Origin: DATKUA01 sp965602675
Lineage (GTDB): Bacteria; Acidobacteriota; DATKUA01
NCBI GenBank assembly: GCA_965602675.1
Contig: CBFCZO010000023.1
Span: forward strand, 1 to 40,668
DNA: 40,668 nucleotides
Reading direction: 5' to 3'
The first letter of the stretch is position 1, and the number at the start of each line of letters is the position of its first letter. The notes under the pieces are model-generated. The model searched no databases. It had not been told where the DNA came from and worked only from the letters and a program-made list of their open reading frames with translations. Positions 8,643-17,179 of this stretch are shown one piece after another. The position numbers were made by a program, and so were the translations under genes.

Positions 8643-9527
8643 GTGATTAAAAAGGGAATTATCCTGGCCGGCGGCGCCGGCACGCGGCTCTTTCCGTTGA
8701 CCCTGGCGGTCAGCAAGCAGCTCATGCCCGTCTACAACAAGCCGATGATCTACTATCCGCTCAGCACGCTGATGGAGACCGGCATCACCGACATCCTCGT
8801 TATCACCACCCCGGAGGATCAGCCCGCCTTCAGAAAAGTCCTCGCCGACGGCAGCCAGTGGGGGATAAGCATCAGCTTCGCGGAGCAACCGCGCCCGGAG
8901 GGAATCGCTCAGGCTTTCATCATCGGCAAGGACTTCATCGGCGACGATGGCTGTTGCCTTATTCTTGGCGACAACATCTTCCACGGCCACGGCTTGGTGG
9001 AAAGCCTGCAAAGAGCCGCCGCTCGAGATAAAGGAGCGACGGTCTTCGGATACTGGGTGGAGAACCCGGAGAGTTTTGGTGTGGTGGAGTTCGATGCCGG
9101 CGGCCGGGCTGTGGGGATTGAAGAAAAGCCGGCCAAACCTAAGACCAATTACGCCGTGACCGGCCTCTATTTCTATGACAACGACGTCGTCGGGATTGCC
9201 GCTGACTTGAAGCCCTCGCATCGCGGCGAACTGGAGATCACCGACCTCAACATGGAGTACATCCGCCGGGGAAAGATGAGCGTGGAGACGCTCGGGCGGG
9301 GCATCGCCTGGCTCGATACAGGAACCCACGAGTCGCTGATGAGGGCTGGCAGCTTCATCGAAACCATCGAAAAGCGTCAGGGATTGATGGTGGCTTGTCC
9401 CGAAGAAATCGCCTTCCGCATGAGTCTCATATCCGCAGAGGATGTCGAGCGACTGGCTCAGCCGCTCATCCACAGCGATTACGGAACATACCTCTTCAGG
9501 CTGATCAACGATCAGGAACTACTATGA
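8643..9527 (+). CDS. rfbA: Glucose-1-phosphate thymidylyltransferase
   Basis: RfbA/RmlA joins dTTP and glucose-1-phosphate to make dTDP-glucose, the first step toward dTDP-L-rhamnose for cell-surface polysaccharide. The 294-residue length is normal. The nucleotide-binding signature GIILAGGAGTRLFPLT is at residues 4-19, followed by SKQLMPVYNKPMIYYPLS, LGDNIFHGHGL and the C-terminal WLDTGTHESL, all hallmark RfbA segments. The start is GTG at 8643. An ATG two bases upstream is followed at once by a stop. Its stop overlaps the rfbC ATG (ATGA), so the two are translationally coupled. Confidence 0.97.
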   Translation: MIKKGIILAGGAGTRLFPLTLAVSKQLMPVYNKPMIYYPLSTLMETGITDILVITTPEDQPAFRKVLADGSQWGISISFAEQPRPEGIAQAFIIGKDFIGDDGCCLILGDNIFHGHGLVESLQRAAARDKGATVFGYWVENPESFGVVEFDAGGRAVGIEEKPAKPKTNYAVTGLYFYDNDVVGIAADLKPSHRGELEITDLNMEYIRRGKMSVETLGRGIAWLDTGTHESLMRAGSFIETIEKRQGLMVACPEEIAFRMSLISAEDVERLAQPLIHSDYGTYLFRLINDQELL

Positions 9528-10084
9528 AAGTTATCGAGACCGATTTGCCGGGAGTGCTGATAATCGAGCCGAAATATCTCGGAGACGGCCGGGGCTGGTT
9601 CATGGAAACCTGGCACCGCGAACGCTATTCGGAGGCAGGGCTGCCGGGCGGATTTGTCCAGGACAACGTCTCGTTTTCGCGCCGCGGCGTTTTGCGCGGC
9701 TTGCACTTTCAGAATCCCCTGCAGCAGGGGAAGCTCATCTTCGTGCTCCGGGGCGAGGTGTTCGACGTGGCGGTCGATGTCCGCGTCGGCTCGCCCACGT
9801 TCGCCCGCTGGTTCGGTACCACTCTTTCGGTGGCCGACAAGCGCCAGCTTTACATTCCTCCTGGTTTCGCGCACGGCTTCTGCGTCCTCAGCGACGAGGC
9901 TCTCTTCGCCTACAAATGCACGGAGAAGTACTCAGCCGAAGCCGAGATCGGCATCCTCTGGAACGATCCCGCCATCGGCATCGAATGGCCGGTGGGGAAT
10001 CCGATCCTCTCGGACAAGGACAAAGGCAATCCCACCCTGCGTGAAATCGAGAAAGAAAGGCTGCCCCAATATGCGCGCGACTGA
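9524..10084 (+). CDS. rfbC: dTDP-4-dehydrorhamnose 3,5-epimerase
   Basis: RfbC/RmlC epimerises dTDP-4-keto-6-deoxyglucose at C3 and C5. The 186-residue protein is of typical length. It carries FVQDNVSFSRRGVLRGLHFQ, which contains the active-site His, then DVAVDVRVGSPTF and IPPGFAHGFCVLSD, and TEKYSAEAEIGILWNDPAIG. The longer frame starting at 9395 runs through rfbA and is rejected: the ATG at 9524 begins the family's usual N-terminus (MKVIETDLPGVLIIEP) and overlaps the rfbA stop by four bases. Confidence 0.97.
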   Translation: MKVIETDLPGVLIIEPKYLGDGRGWFMETWHRERYSEAGLPGGFVQDNVSFSRRGVLRGLHFQNPLQQGKLIFVLRGEVFDVAVDVRVGSPTFARWFGTTLSVADKRQLYIPPGFAHGFCVLSDEALFAYKCTEKYSAEAEIGILWNDPAIGIEWPVGNPILSDKDKGNPTLREIEKERLPQYARD

Positions 10085-10124
10085 ATTCCTCGATAATTTC
10101 CCCTCCAGGATCGACGACGCCGAT

Positions 10125-10991
10125 ATGAAGATTTTCCTCGCTGGCTGCAACGGCCAGCTTGGATGGGAATTGCAGCGTGTAATTCCGCCGCATCAGCTTA
10201 CAGCCGTCGACTTGCCCGCCGTCGACATCACCCGCCGTGAACAGATCCTGGAAGAGGTCAAAAAGGCGCAGCCGGATGTAATCATCAACGCCGCCGCTTA
10301 TACCGCGGTGGACAAGGCCGAGGAAGAAAAGGAAAAGGCGGTCGCGGTCAATGCCGAGGGAGCCGGAAACCTTGCTGTCGCCGCGAAAGAGATCGGGGCG
10401 AGACTTATCCATATTTCCACCGATTTCGTCTTCGACGGCAACAAAACAACACCCTACCAACCTGACGACAAGCCGTCGCCGCTCTGCGTCTACGGAGCCA
10501 GCAAGCTCGAAGGAGAGCGGAAAGTCACTGAAATACTTCGGGATAAAGTTCTGATTATCCGCACGGCCTGGCTCTATTCCGTTCAAGGGGAAAACTTTGT
10601 CAAGACCATGCTTCGCCTGATGGAAGCGGGCAAGGAAGTTCGAGTCGTCAGCGATCAGGTAGGCACGCCCACCTGGGCCGCCACTCTCGCGCGAGCGGTC
10701 GTTGCGGCTGTCAATAAGCCGGATCTGAGCGGGATTTTTCACTGGACCGATGCCGGTGTGGCGAGCTGGTTCGATTTCGCTGTGGCTATCAGGGACGAAG
10801 CGCTCAATCAGGGAATCCTCGTAGAGAGAACGCATGTGCTGCCCGTCGGCAGCGATGAGTATCAGACCGCCGCCAGGAGACCCTCCCTCTGTCTTCTCGA
10901 TAAAAAGAAAGCTTATCTCGAGCTCGATATGCCCGTGCTTCACTGGTGCACGGCGTTAAAAGCGATGTTCACCGATTTCGTGTCGGAATGA
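10125..10991 (+). CDS. rfbD: dTDP-4-dehydrorhamnose reductase
   Basis: RfbD/RmlD reduces the 4-keto sugar to dTDP-L-rhamnose. The 288-residue short-chain dehydrogenase-like protein starts with the cofactor loop FLAGCNGQLG. It has INAAAYTAVDKAE, HISTDFVFDG and the catalytic YGASK (Tyr and Lys four residues apart), followed by RTAWLYS and SDQVGTPT. The ATG at 10125 gives the standard N-terminus. An in-frame ATG at 10071 would add 18 residues and overlap rfbC, and has a better GAAAGG site upstream, so the longer form cannot be excluded. The matching dehydratase gene rfbB is not in this window. Confidence 0.95.
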   Translation: MKIFLAGCNGQLGWELQRVIPPHQLTAVDLPAVDITRREQILEEVKKAQPDVIINAAAYTAVDKAEEEKEKAVAVNAEGAGNLAVAAKEIGARLIHISTDFVFDGNKTTPYQPDDKPSPLCVYGASKLEGERKVTEILRDKVLIIRTAWLYSVQGENFVKTMLRLMEAGKEVRVVSDQVGTPTWAATLARAVVAAVNKPDLSGIFHWTDAGVASWFDFAVAIRDEALNQGILVERTHVLPVGSDEYQTAARRPSLCLLDKKKAYLELDMPVLHWCTALKAMFTDFVSE

Positions 10992-11051
10992 TGACGCGCC
11001 AAAGGTTGTTGCTTGTTTGTCCCGGGCAAAACCACTTATTGATATTTGCTC

Positions 11052-12224
11052 ATGAGCCGAATATCTCTCGATAATCCTGTGCCAGCGGTCGCGATATGCG
11101 GCTATTCCGGTTCCGGTAAAACCTCGCTTATCGAAAACATCCTGCCGCTGCTGGTGAGCAGGGGGCTTGCAGTCGCTTATCTCAAGGCGGATGCGCACCG
11201 CGTCGATTTCGATGAGCAGGGCAAGGATAGCCAACGCGCACGGCACTCGGGAGCGGCGGTTAGTTTTGTTTCCCGCGGAGATGGGCCCGATGGGGTCTCT
11301 TTTCACCACGATGATTCCTCCAATCCTCCGGCTGAGATCGAGAGACGACTAACCGAGCACGCCTCAAGGTGCACGCTCCACAATCTCGAGCGGCACTTCC
11401 GAGGCTGCCACCTCTTGTTGGTCGAGGGGATGAAGTACTCCGCCCTGCCCAAGATACTCGTCAACAGGCTCGATAATCCTCGTGGAATCCTGCCTGCGAC
11501 GAGCCTGCGCAGAGTCCTGAAAGAAATACGGTTGTCTGGCCGGGCCGGCGATCTGCGCGAGGCGGCGAAGGAAACCATCGAGATTTTCGAATCCGTCATC
11601 GACACACCGTCTTGCAGAGCTGCGCGTGGAGTGGCTGGAGTCGTACTGGCGGGTGGCTCGTCCTCCAGGCTGGAACTCGACAAGGCTCTCTTGCCGGTGG
11701 CTCATCCGGATTCAAGCTCCTCGTGCGGAACCTGGCTGGAGCGTGCAGTCTGTCTTCTCGCTCAGTATTTTGGAGAAGTTGCTATCGCGGGCAGGGTTGT
11801 CGCCGGCGGAGGAAGTGAATTACCCAACCTGAAGCGGGAGGTGAAGAGTTTCACCGACCGGCGTCCGGGAGCAGGGCCGCTTGCCGGTATCGAATCTGCC
11901 CTGGAAAAACTGAGGAGCGCCGCCCTGGTTTTGCCATGCGATCTGCCGCTGCTCGATGAAGATGCCATCGAGCTTCTGCTGAGCGGTCGCGATAGCTCCG
12001 CGGCGGCGACAGTTTTCCGAACCGATGACGGTCTGCCCATGCCTCTTCCGATGATAATCGAGATTGATGCCCTCGAGCCTCTGACGCGCTACCTGGATTC
12101 CGGCAGCAGAAGTATCGCAGGATTTCTGCAAACGATCTCAACAAAACAACTCCCATTGCCGCGGGAACTTCAATACCAATTAACTAATATCAACTCGCCT
12201 GAGGATCTCGAATCTCTCTACTGA
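11052..12224 (+). CDS. MobB-MobA fusion, molybdenum cofactor guanylylation
   Basis: The 390-residue protein joins two normally separate functions. Residues 10-185 resemble MobB, with the P-loop GYSGSGKTS (Lys23) and LLLVEGMKYSALPKI. Residues 193-390 resemble MobA, which transfers GMP to molybdopterin: VVLAGGSSSRLELDKALLPV at 197-216, PGAGPLAGIESAL and LPCDLPLLDEDA. In MobA the usual motif is LAGG..SRMG.DK; here the Met-Gly pair is replaced by Leu-Glu, a mild deviation. An in-frame TTG at 11046 is a weaker start than the ATG at 11052. It implies that the cell uses a bis-MGD molybdoenzyme, which is not encoded in this window. Confidence 0.9.
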   Translation: MSRISLDNPVPAVAICGYSGSGKTSLIENILPLLVSRGLAVAYLKADAHRVDFDEQGKDSQRARHSGAAVSFVSRGDGPDGVSFHHDDSSNPPAEIERRLTEHASRCTLHNLERHFRGCHLLLVEGMKYSALPKILVNRLDNPRGILPATSLRRVLKEIRLSGRAGDLREAAKETIEIFESVIDTPSCRAARGVAGVVLAGGSSSRLELDKALLPVAHPDSSSSCGTWLERAVCLLAQYFGEVAIAGRVVAGGGSELPNLKREVKSFTDRRPGAGPLAGIESALEKLRSAALVLPCDLPLLDEDAIELLLSGRDSSAAATVFRTDDGLPMPLPMIIEIDALEPLTRYLDSGSRSIAGFLQTISTKQLPLPRELQYQLTNINSPEDLESLY

Positions 12225-12278
12225 TACAACTGCCGATTGAGCGTGAAAGTACTGGTTTTGGAGCCATTCCAAATCCTT

Positions 12279-12307
12279 TCGACAAATAACAATACGCGGG
12301 ATAAAAT
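12279..12307 (+). promoter_or_regulatory. Likely sigma-70 promoter for the first DUF885 gene
   Basis: TCGACA at 12279-12284 is followed by a 17-base spacer and TAAAAT at 12302-12307; each hexamer matches the consensus at five of six positions. Transcription would begin near 12314, leaving a leader of about 48 bases before the ATG at 12362. Confidence 0.5.
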
Positions 12308-12361
12308 GCGTTGAATTCGGTTTTTCGGTATTAATCCATCCAATACTGGGGGGTATTGATC

Positions 12362-14146
12362 ATGCGCAGGCTTTCTGTTGTTGTTGCTGCTTTGTGTGCG
12401 GCTCTGATTCCTCTGCAGCTCGCGGCGCAGGAAAATCTCAACGATGAAGGTAAAAAGCTGCATGCGCTCTTTGATGATGAATGGGAATGGGCCATGAAGA
12501 AGTTCCCGCCGATGGCCACATACTTCGGCGACTACCGCTGGAACGATCAGTTGGGCTCCTTCGGTCTCGAGGCTCTCGAGCGGAACAATAAGCACGACTT
12601 TGTAGTGCTCGAAAAAATAAAACAGATCGACCGCTCCAGGCTCTCCGACCAGGACAAGGTAAACTACGATCTCTACCTCGAGCAGCGAAAACAGAGTATC
12701 GCGGGGCACGAATTCCCGACCATGTTAATGCCCATGAACCAGCAGGCTGGTATTCACTCGATGTTGCCAATGCTGCCGCAGATCTGCCCTTTCAAGAATA
12801 CCAAGCACTACGATGATTACATCTCGCGCCTGCGCCAGGTGCCGCGGGTGATGGACGAGATGATCGAGCTCATGCGGGAGGGCCTGAAGCTGGGAGCGAC
12901 GCCGCCCAAGATCACCGTGCGGGCCGTGGCCGACCAGATCAAGTCTCAGATAGTCGAGGAGCCGACCAAGTGCGTCCTCTATTTCCCCTTCCTCCGTTTC
13001 CCCGATACGGTGAGCGAGGAGGATCGGGAGAGGCTGAAGGCCGAAGCCGCCGAAGCAATCGCCGAAAGCATCCTGCCCGCGTATCAGAAACTCCATGACT
13101 ATTGGGTCAACGAGTATTATCCGAACTGCCGCGAAACTTTCGGCTGCCTCCACCTGCCCAATGGCAAGAAATGGTACGCTTACCTCGCCAAAAACCACAC
13201 GACCACCGACCTGACGCCTGAAGAAATACACCAGATCGGTCTCGGCGAGGTGAAACGCATCAGGGCGGAGATGGATAAAGTCATCGAGGAGAGCGGATTC
13301 GAGAGCAGCTTCGAAGATTACGCCGAGTACCTGCGGACCGATCCCAAGTTCTACTACACCAAAGCCGAGGACCTGGTCACGGGCTATCGCGACATCTGCA
13401 AACGCATCGACGCAGAGCTGCCGCGATTCTTCCGCACGCTCCCGCGCCTGACGTTCGGCGTCAAGGAAGTTCCCATGTTCAACGCCCCCTCACAGACGAC
13501 CGCCTATTACCAGGCGGGCTCTACGGAGGCAGGCCGCTCGGGCACCTATTACGTCAACACCTACAAGATAGACACACGCCCCAAATGGGAAATGGAGGCT
13601 CTGTCCATCCACGAGGCCGTTCCCGGGCACCATTTCCAGATCTCGCTCGCGCAGGAGTTGACCGACCTGCCGCAGTGGCGACGCAACGCCAGCTACACCG
13701 CCTACATCGAGGGCTGGGCGCTCTACTGCGAAAGCCTCGGCGGGGACCTCGGCTTTTACAAAGATCCGCCCTCGAAATTTGGACAGCTCACTTACGAGAT
13801 CTGGCGCGCCATCAGGTTGGTCGTGGATACCGGCATTCATTACTACGGCTGGGATCGACAGAGGGCCATCGACTACTTCAAGGCCAATTCACCCAAGCAG
13901 GAGCACGACATCACCGTGGAGATCGACCGCTACATGGTGATGCCCGCCCAGGCGCTTGCCTACAAGATCGGCGAACTCAAAATCAAGGAGTTGCGCAGGT
14001 TCGCTGAGGCCGAGCTGGGTGAAAACTTCGACATAAGGGAATTCCACGATAAGCTGCTGCTAAGCGGAGCGGTGCCGCTTTCGGTCCTGGAAAAAATGAT
14101 CAAGGAGTATGTCGCCGCGAAGAAAGCCGGGATCGGGGGTAGCTGA
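12362..14146 (+). CDS. Exported DUF885 family protein, predicted zinc metallopeptidase
   Basis: The 594-residue protein begins with a signal peptide (VVVAALCAALIPLQLAAQ) and matches the DUF885 family, a helical group with metallopeptidase-like motifs. SIHEAVPGHHFQ holds His417, Glu418, His423 and His424, and YIEGWALYCESLG supplies Glu450 and Glu457 as the likely further metal ligand region. The mature part begins with DEWEWAMKKFPPMATYFGDY, typical of the family. The ATG at 12362 is used; a TTG two codons earlier is the other in-frame option. A GGGGGG tract lies about ten bases upstream. It is followed 84 bases later by a close paralogue, so the two arose by tandem duplication. Catalysis has not been shown for most members of the family. 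Confidence 0.9.
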   Translation: MRRLSVVVAALCAALIPLQLAAQENLNDEGKKLHALFDDEWEWAMKKFPPMATYFGDYRWNDQLGSFGLEALERNNKHDFVVLEKIKQIDRSRLSDQDKVNYDLYLEQRKQSIAGHEFPTMLMPMNQQAGIHSMLPMLPQICPFKNTKHYDDYISRLRQVPRVMDEMIELMREGLKLGATPPKITVRAVADQIKSQIVEEPTKCVLYFPFLRFPDTVSEEDRERLKAEAAEAIAESILPAYQKLHDYWVNEYYPNCRETFGCLHLPNGKKWYAYLAKNHTTTDLTPEEIHQIGLGEVKRIRAEMDKVIEESGFESSFEDYAEYLRTDPKFYYTKAEDLVTGYRDICKRIDAELPRFFRTLPRLTFGVKEVPMFNAPSQTTAYYQAGSTEAGRSGTYYVNTYKIDTRPKWEMEALSIHEAVPGHHFQISLAQELTDLPQWRRNASYTAYIEGWALYCESLGGDLGFYKDPPSKFGQLTYEIWRAIRLVVDTGIHYYGWDRQRAIDYFKANSPKQEHDITVEIDRYMVMPAQALAYKIGELKIKELRRFAEAELGENFDIREFHDKLLLSGAVPLSVLEKMIKEYVAAKKAGIGGS

Positions 14147-14230
14147 TCCAAAGATCTCTGAGCTGTCAGGCGGCGGCTCGGGGAGGAACGTTTTCATTCT
14201 TAGTATTTATAACAAGAAAGGGGAACAAGT

Positions 14231-16009
14231 ATGCGAAGGTTCACTAGCCTTGCCACGGTGTTTGTCCTTTGCCTATTGACTGTCCAATGCGCCCAGGATC
14301 AGGCGGCGGAGGAGGGAGCGAAGCTCGGCACTCTCTTCGAAGCGGAGTGGCAGTGGTCGCTGCAGGATAACCCCACCAGGGCGACTAGGGCGGCCGACTA
14401 CCGCTACAACGACCGCCTTGCCGTGACCGGCCTCGACGCGGTGAAAAGCCGGCAGCAGCACGACGTGGAGGTGATGGATAAGCTGGAGGCCATCGACCGC
14501 TCGAAACTATCGGAGGCCGACCAGCTCAATTACGATTTATATCTTGAGCAGCGTAGACAAAGGATCGAGGGTCACAAATATCCCGCCTACCTGATGCCGA
14601 TTCATCAGCGCGGCGGCCCGCAGTCGAGGCTGGCCTCCCTGCCGACGTTTTGCCCCTTCCGCAATGTCAAGGACTATGAGGATTACATCAGCCGGCTGAA
14701 TCAGATCCCCGAATCTCTCGGAGGCACTATGGAGTTGATGCGGGAAGGGCTCAAGCAGGGAGTCACTCCGTCTGCAATCCCGATCCGAAAAGTCGCGGAT
14801 CAGATCATAACGCACGTTGTCGGAAAGGCCGAAGATAGCCTGTTCTTCAAACCATTCACCAAGTATCCCGAAGGCATACCCGAGGCCGAACGCGCCAGGT
14901 TGACGGACGCCGGATCTCAAGCGATCACTGAAAAAGTGGTGCCTGCGTTCCGCGATCTGCTTGTCTTCTGGCAGAACGAATATTATCCGAAATGCAGGGA
15001 CACACACGGCTGGCTCGCGCTGCCCAACGGCAAGGAATGGTACAAGTTCCTGGTGAAACGCATGACCACCACCGATCTGACTCCCGAGGAGATTCACGAG
15101 ATCGGCCTGCGGGAAGTGGCGCGCATCAGGGCCGAGATGGATCAGGTCATCGCGGACAGTGGCTTCAGCGGAACTTTCGAGGAGTTCGTCGAGTTCCTCC
15201 GCACCGATCCGCAGTTCTACTATACCGATAAGGAAGCCTTGATCACCGGCTACCGCGACATCAACAAGCGTGTCGACGCCGAGCTGCCGCGCCTCTTCCA
15301 AACCATGCCGCGCCTGACCTTCGGCGTCAAAGAGATACCCGCCTTCACGGCTCCCTCGCAGACCACGGCTTACTACAGCCCGGGTTCGGTCGAGGCCGGC
15401 ATCTCGGGCACATTCAACGTCAATACCTACATGCTGCATACGCGCCCCAAGTGGGAGATGCAGCCCTTGTCAATCCACGAGGCCGTGCCCGGCCACCACT
15501 TCCAGATCTCTCTCGCCCAGGAATTGAGCGACCTGCCTCGCTGGCGCCGGCAAATCTCCTACACCGCCTACATCGAGGGCTGGGCTCTATACGCCGAAAG
15601 CCTCGGCGAAGAAATGGGGTTCTACAACACGCCCTACACCAAGTTCGGCCAGCTTACTTATCAGGTGTGGCGCGCCATCCGCCTCGTCGTCGACACCGGA
15701 ATCCACTACTACGGCTGGGACCGCCAGCGGGCCATTGATTACTTCAAGACCAATTCAGCCAAAACCGAGCACGACATCGCCCAGGAGATCGACCGCTACA
15801 TGACCGCTCCCGCCCAGCCGCTGGCCTATAAACTCGGTGAGCTGAAGATCACCGAGCTCCGCCGCTTTGCCGAACAGGAACTCGGCGATAACTTCGATAT
15901 CAGGGAATTCCACGACCAGTTGCTGCTCGACGGCGCGCTGCCGCTCGACGTGCTCGAAAAGAAAATCAGAAACTACGTGGAAGATAAAAAGAACAATCTG
16001 ACTAATTGA
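14231..16009 (+). CDS. Second exported DUF885 family protein (tandem paralogue)
   Basis: The 592-residue protein aligns with its upstream neighbour along the whole length, including near-identical blocks around SIHEAVPGHHFQISLAQEL (His416, Glu417, His422, His423), the EGWALYAESLG motif and DTGIHYYGWDRQRAIDYFK. The N-terminus MRRFTSLATVFVLCLLTVQCAQ is a signal peptide; the Cys is preceded by Gln rather than a small residue, so a standard lipobox is doubtful. AAGGGGAAC precedes the ATG. Differences are concentrated in the first 250 residues (for example LPTFCPFRNVKDYEDYISR against LPQICPFKNTKHYDDYISR), which suggests that the partners or substrates have diverged while the active site was kept. 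It ends just before a strong terminator. Confidence 0.9.
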   Translation: MRRFTSLATVFVLCLLTVQCAQDQAAEEGAKLGTLFEAEWQWSLQDNPTRATRAADYRYNDRLAVTGLDAVKSRQQHDVEVMDKLEAIDRSKLSEADQLNYDLYLEQRRQRIEGHKYPAYLMPIHQRGGPQSRLASLPTFCPFRNVKDYEDYISRLNQIPESLGGTMELMREGLKQGVTPSAIPIRKVADQIITHVVGKAEDSLFFKPFTKYPEGIPEAERARLTDAGSQAITEKVVPAFRDLLVFWQNEYYPKCRDTHGWLALPNGKEWYKFLVKRMTTTDLTPEEIHEIGLREVARIRAEMDQVIADSGFSGTFEEFVEFLRTDPQFYYTDKEALITGYRDINKRVDAELPRLFQTMPRLTFGVKEIPAFTAPSQTTAYYSPGSVEAGISGTFNVNTYMLHTRPKWEMQPLSIHEAVPGHHFQISLAQELSDLPRWRRQISYTAYIEGWALYAESLGEEMGFYNTPYTKFGQLTYQVWRAIRLVVDTGIHYYGWDRQRAIDYFKTNSAKTEHDIAQEIDRYMTAPAQPLAYKLGELKITELRRFAEQELGDNFDIREFHDQLLLDGALPLDVLEKKIRNYVEDKKNNLTN

Positions 16010-16015
16010 TACAGC

Positions 16016-16070
16016 AAAGGCGGCTTCCTCTTATGGATTTCTATCCCGGAGGAGGCCGCCTTTATTTATT
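16016..16070 (+). terminator. Rho-independent terminator after the DUF885 pair
   Basis: A 15-base stem (16016-16030 with 16049-16063, all Watson-Crick except one G-U pair) with an 18-base loop is followed by a T-rich tail. It lies between two convergent units and has the better T tract on the plus strand. Confidence 0.85.
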
Positions 16071-16087
16071 TTGGCGGACAAGCCGTC

Positions 16088-17179
16088 TCAGTTGTCGGCT
16101 TCGTCTCCCTCGTCCTCTTCCTCTTCTTCAAACAACTCCTCCACCGGCTTGCGCAGGTCTTCGGAGTCGGACTCTGAAACCTCGTAAATCCACCCTGCGT
16201 GCCTCTGATTGAATGCCTCGGCCGCATCGCCGGCAAGAAGTATCGCTTCTTTTTCCTCCAGCGATTCTTCGGCCTCGTCGGGGGAGATTGTTATTTGATC
16301 AACCGCAGGAGGCTGTGCCGAAAGGCTGATATAGAACTTGTCGTCGTGCTTTGCCGACTGGATGATATAAATCAGCCCCGACTCGAATGTGCAGCGGTAA
16401 GTGCCGTCCCAGGCGAGCTGAATCTCATCCGCGCGCCTGACATCATCGAAGGAGAGGTAATCGAGCGCCTCGAAAACATCGCTGCAGGCATCTTCGTCTG
16501 CCGTCTTGCCGGGAGGGATATCCAGCAGCACGATACGGCCCTCCTCGTCTTCACCTTCGGCGGGTTCTCTGACGAGGGTGTAGCCTCCAAGGCTGGTGAT
16601 CACATCCACGCGCGTGATCTTCTCCGTCTCCAGACTTTCGAAAAGTTCGTCGTTCATGTAATCCGTGGCGTTTGTATCCAGTGCGAATTGTTTCTCCGTA
16701 CTGTAGACCGTGTTCTCCTCAACCAGCCGTATGTAGGATCCCGAACCCCGCGAGACCTGCTTGCCCTTGATGATACCCGCGATTTGTTTTCCTTCGAGAT
16801 CGTTCAGGAACAGCAGTGTCGCATCGGCGCTGTCTTCGCCGACACCGAGCTCATCGTGGTTCGCCGCAGACTCGGTGGTCTTCTCGGCAAGCCGTATCTC
16901 CAGCAGGTCGATGAGCAGATCGTTTATCTTCTCGGTATCCGCGGGATACCCGCCCTTCTCCTCGATAACGAAGCCCTCCGCAGAACGCCTCAGCGTCAGT
17001 GTCTCCCCGCCCATCTTGATCGTGATCGAGCTGATCTTGTCAGGATCGAGACCCTGAAGTAGGGGTGTTCCGCTCTTGAACGATTCGCGTGAGAAATCCA
17101 AGCCTGAATAAAAGAGAGCGACCAGGACGATCAGAATGGACGCAGTGACGGCAAGTATTAGCAGGTTTCTCTCGCTCAT
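16088..17179 (-). CDS. DUF4340 family membrane-anchored protein of a GldAFG-like ABC operon
   Basis: The 363-residue protein starts with one membrane helix (LLILAVTASILIVLVALFYSG) followed by a large soluble domain of beta-strand-rich repeats (for example ISSITIKMGGETLTLRRSAEG), which fits DUF4340. The C-terminus is a very acidic tail (EELFEEEEEDEGDEADN). Its ATG shares one base with the stop of the GldG-like gene, so it is the last member of a four-gene overlapping operon. DUF4340 proteins recur beside GldG-like subunits, where they are thought to sit on the periplasmic side of the transporter; the exact role is unknown. Confidence 0.82.
   Translation of the reverse strand: MSERNLLILAVTASILIVLVALFYSGLDFSRESFKSGTPLLQGLDPDKISSITIKMGGETLTLRRSAEGFVIEEKGGYPADTEKINDLLIDLLEIRLAEKTTESAANHDELGVGEDSADATLLFLNDLEGKQIAGIIKGKQVSRGSGSYIRLVEENTVYSTEKQFALDTNATDYMNDELFESLETEKITRVDVITSLGGYTLVREPAEGEDEEGRIVLLDIPPGKTADEDACSDVFEALDYLSFDDVRRADEIQLAWDGTYRCTFESGLIYIIQSAKHDDKFYISLSAQPPAVDQITISPDEAEESLEEKEAILLAGDAAEAFNQRHAGWIYEVSESDSEDLRKPVEELFEEEEEDEGDEADN

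Noticed and set aside
9888..10943. Open frame of 351 codons on the minus strand
   Set aside because: Antisense to rfbC/rfbD, which are unmistakable; GC-rich codon use leaves long antisense frames open.
9654..10991. Open frame of 445 codons on the plus strand starting inside rfbC
   Set aside because: The first 139 or so codons are an out-of-frame reading of rfbC; only the part from 10125 (or 10071) is rfbD.
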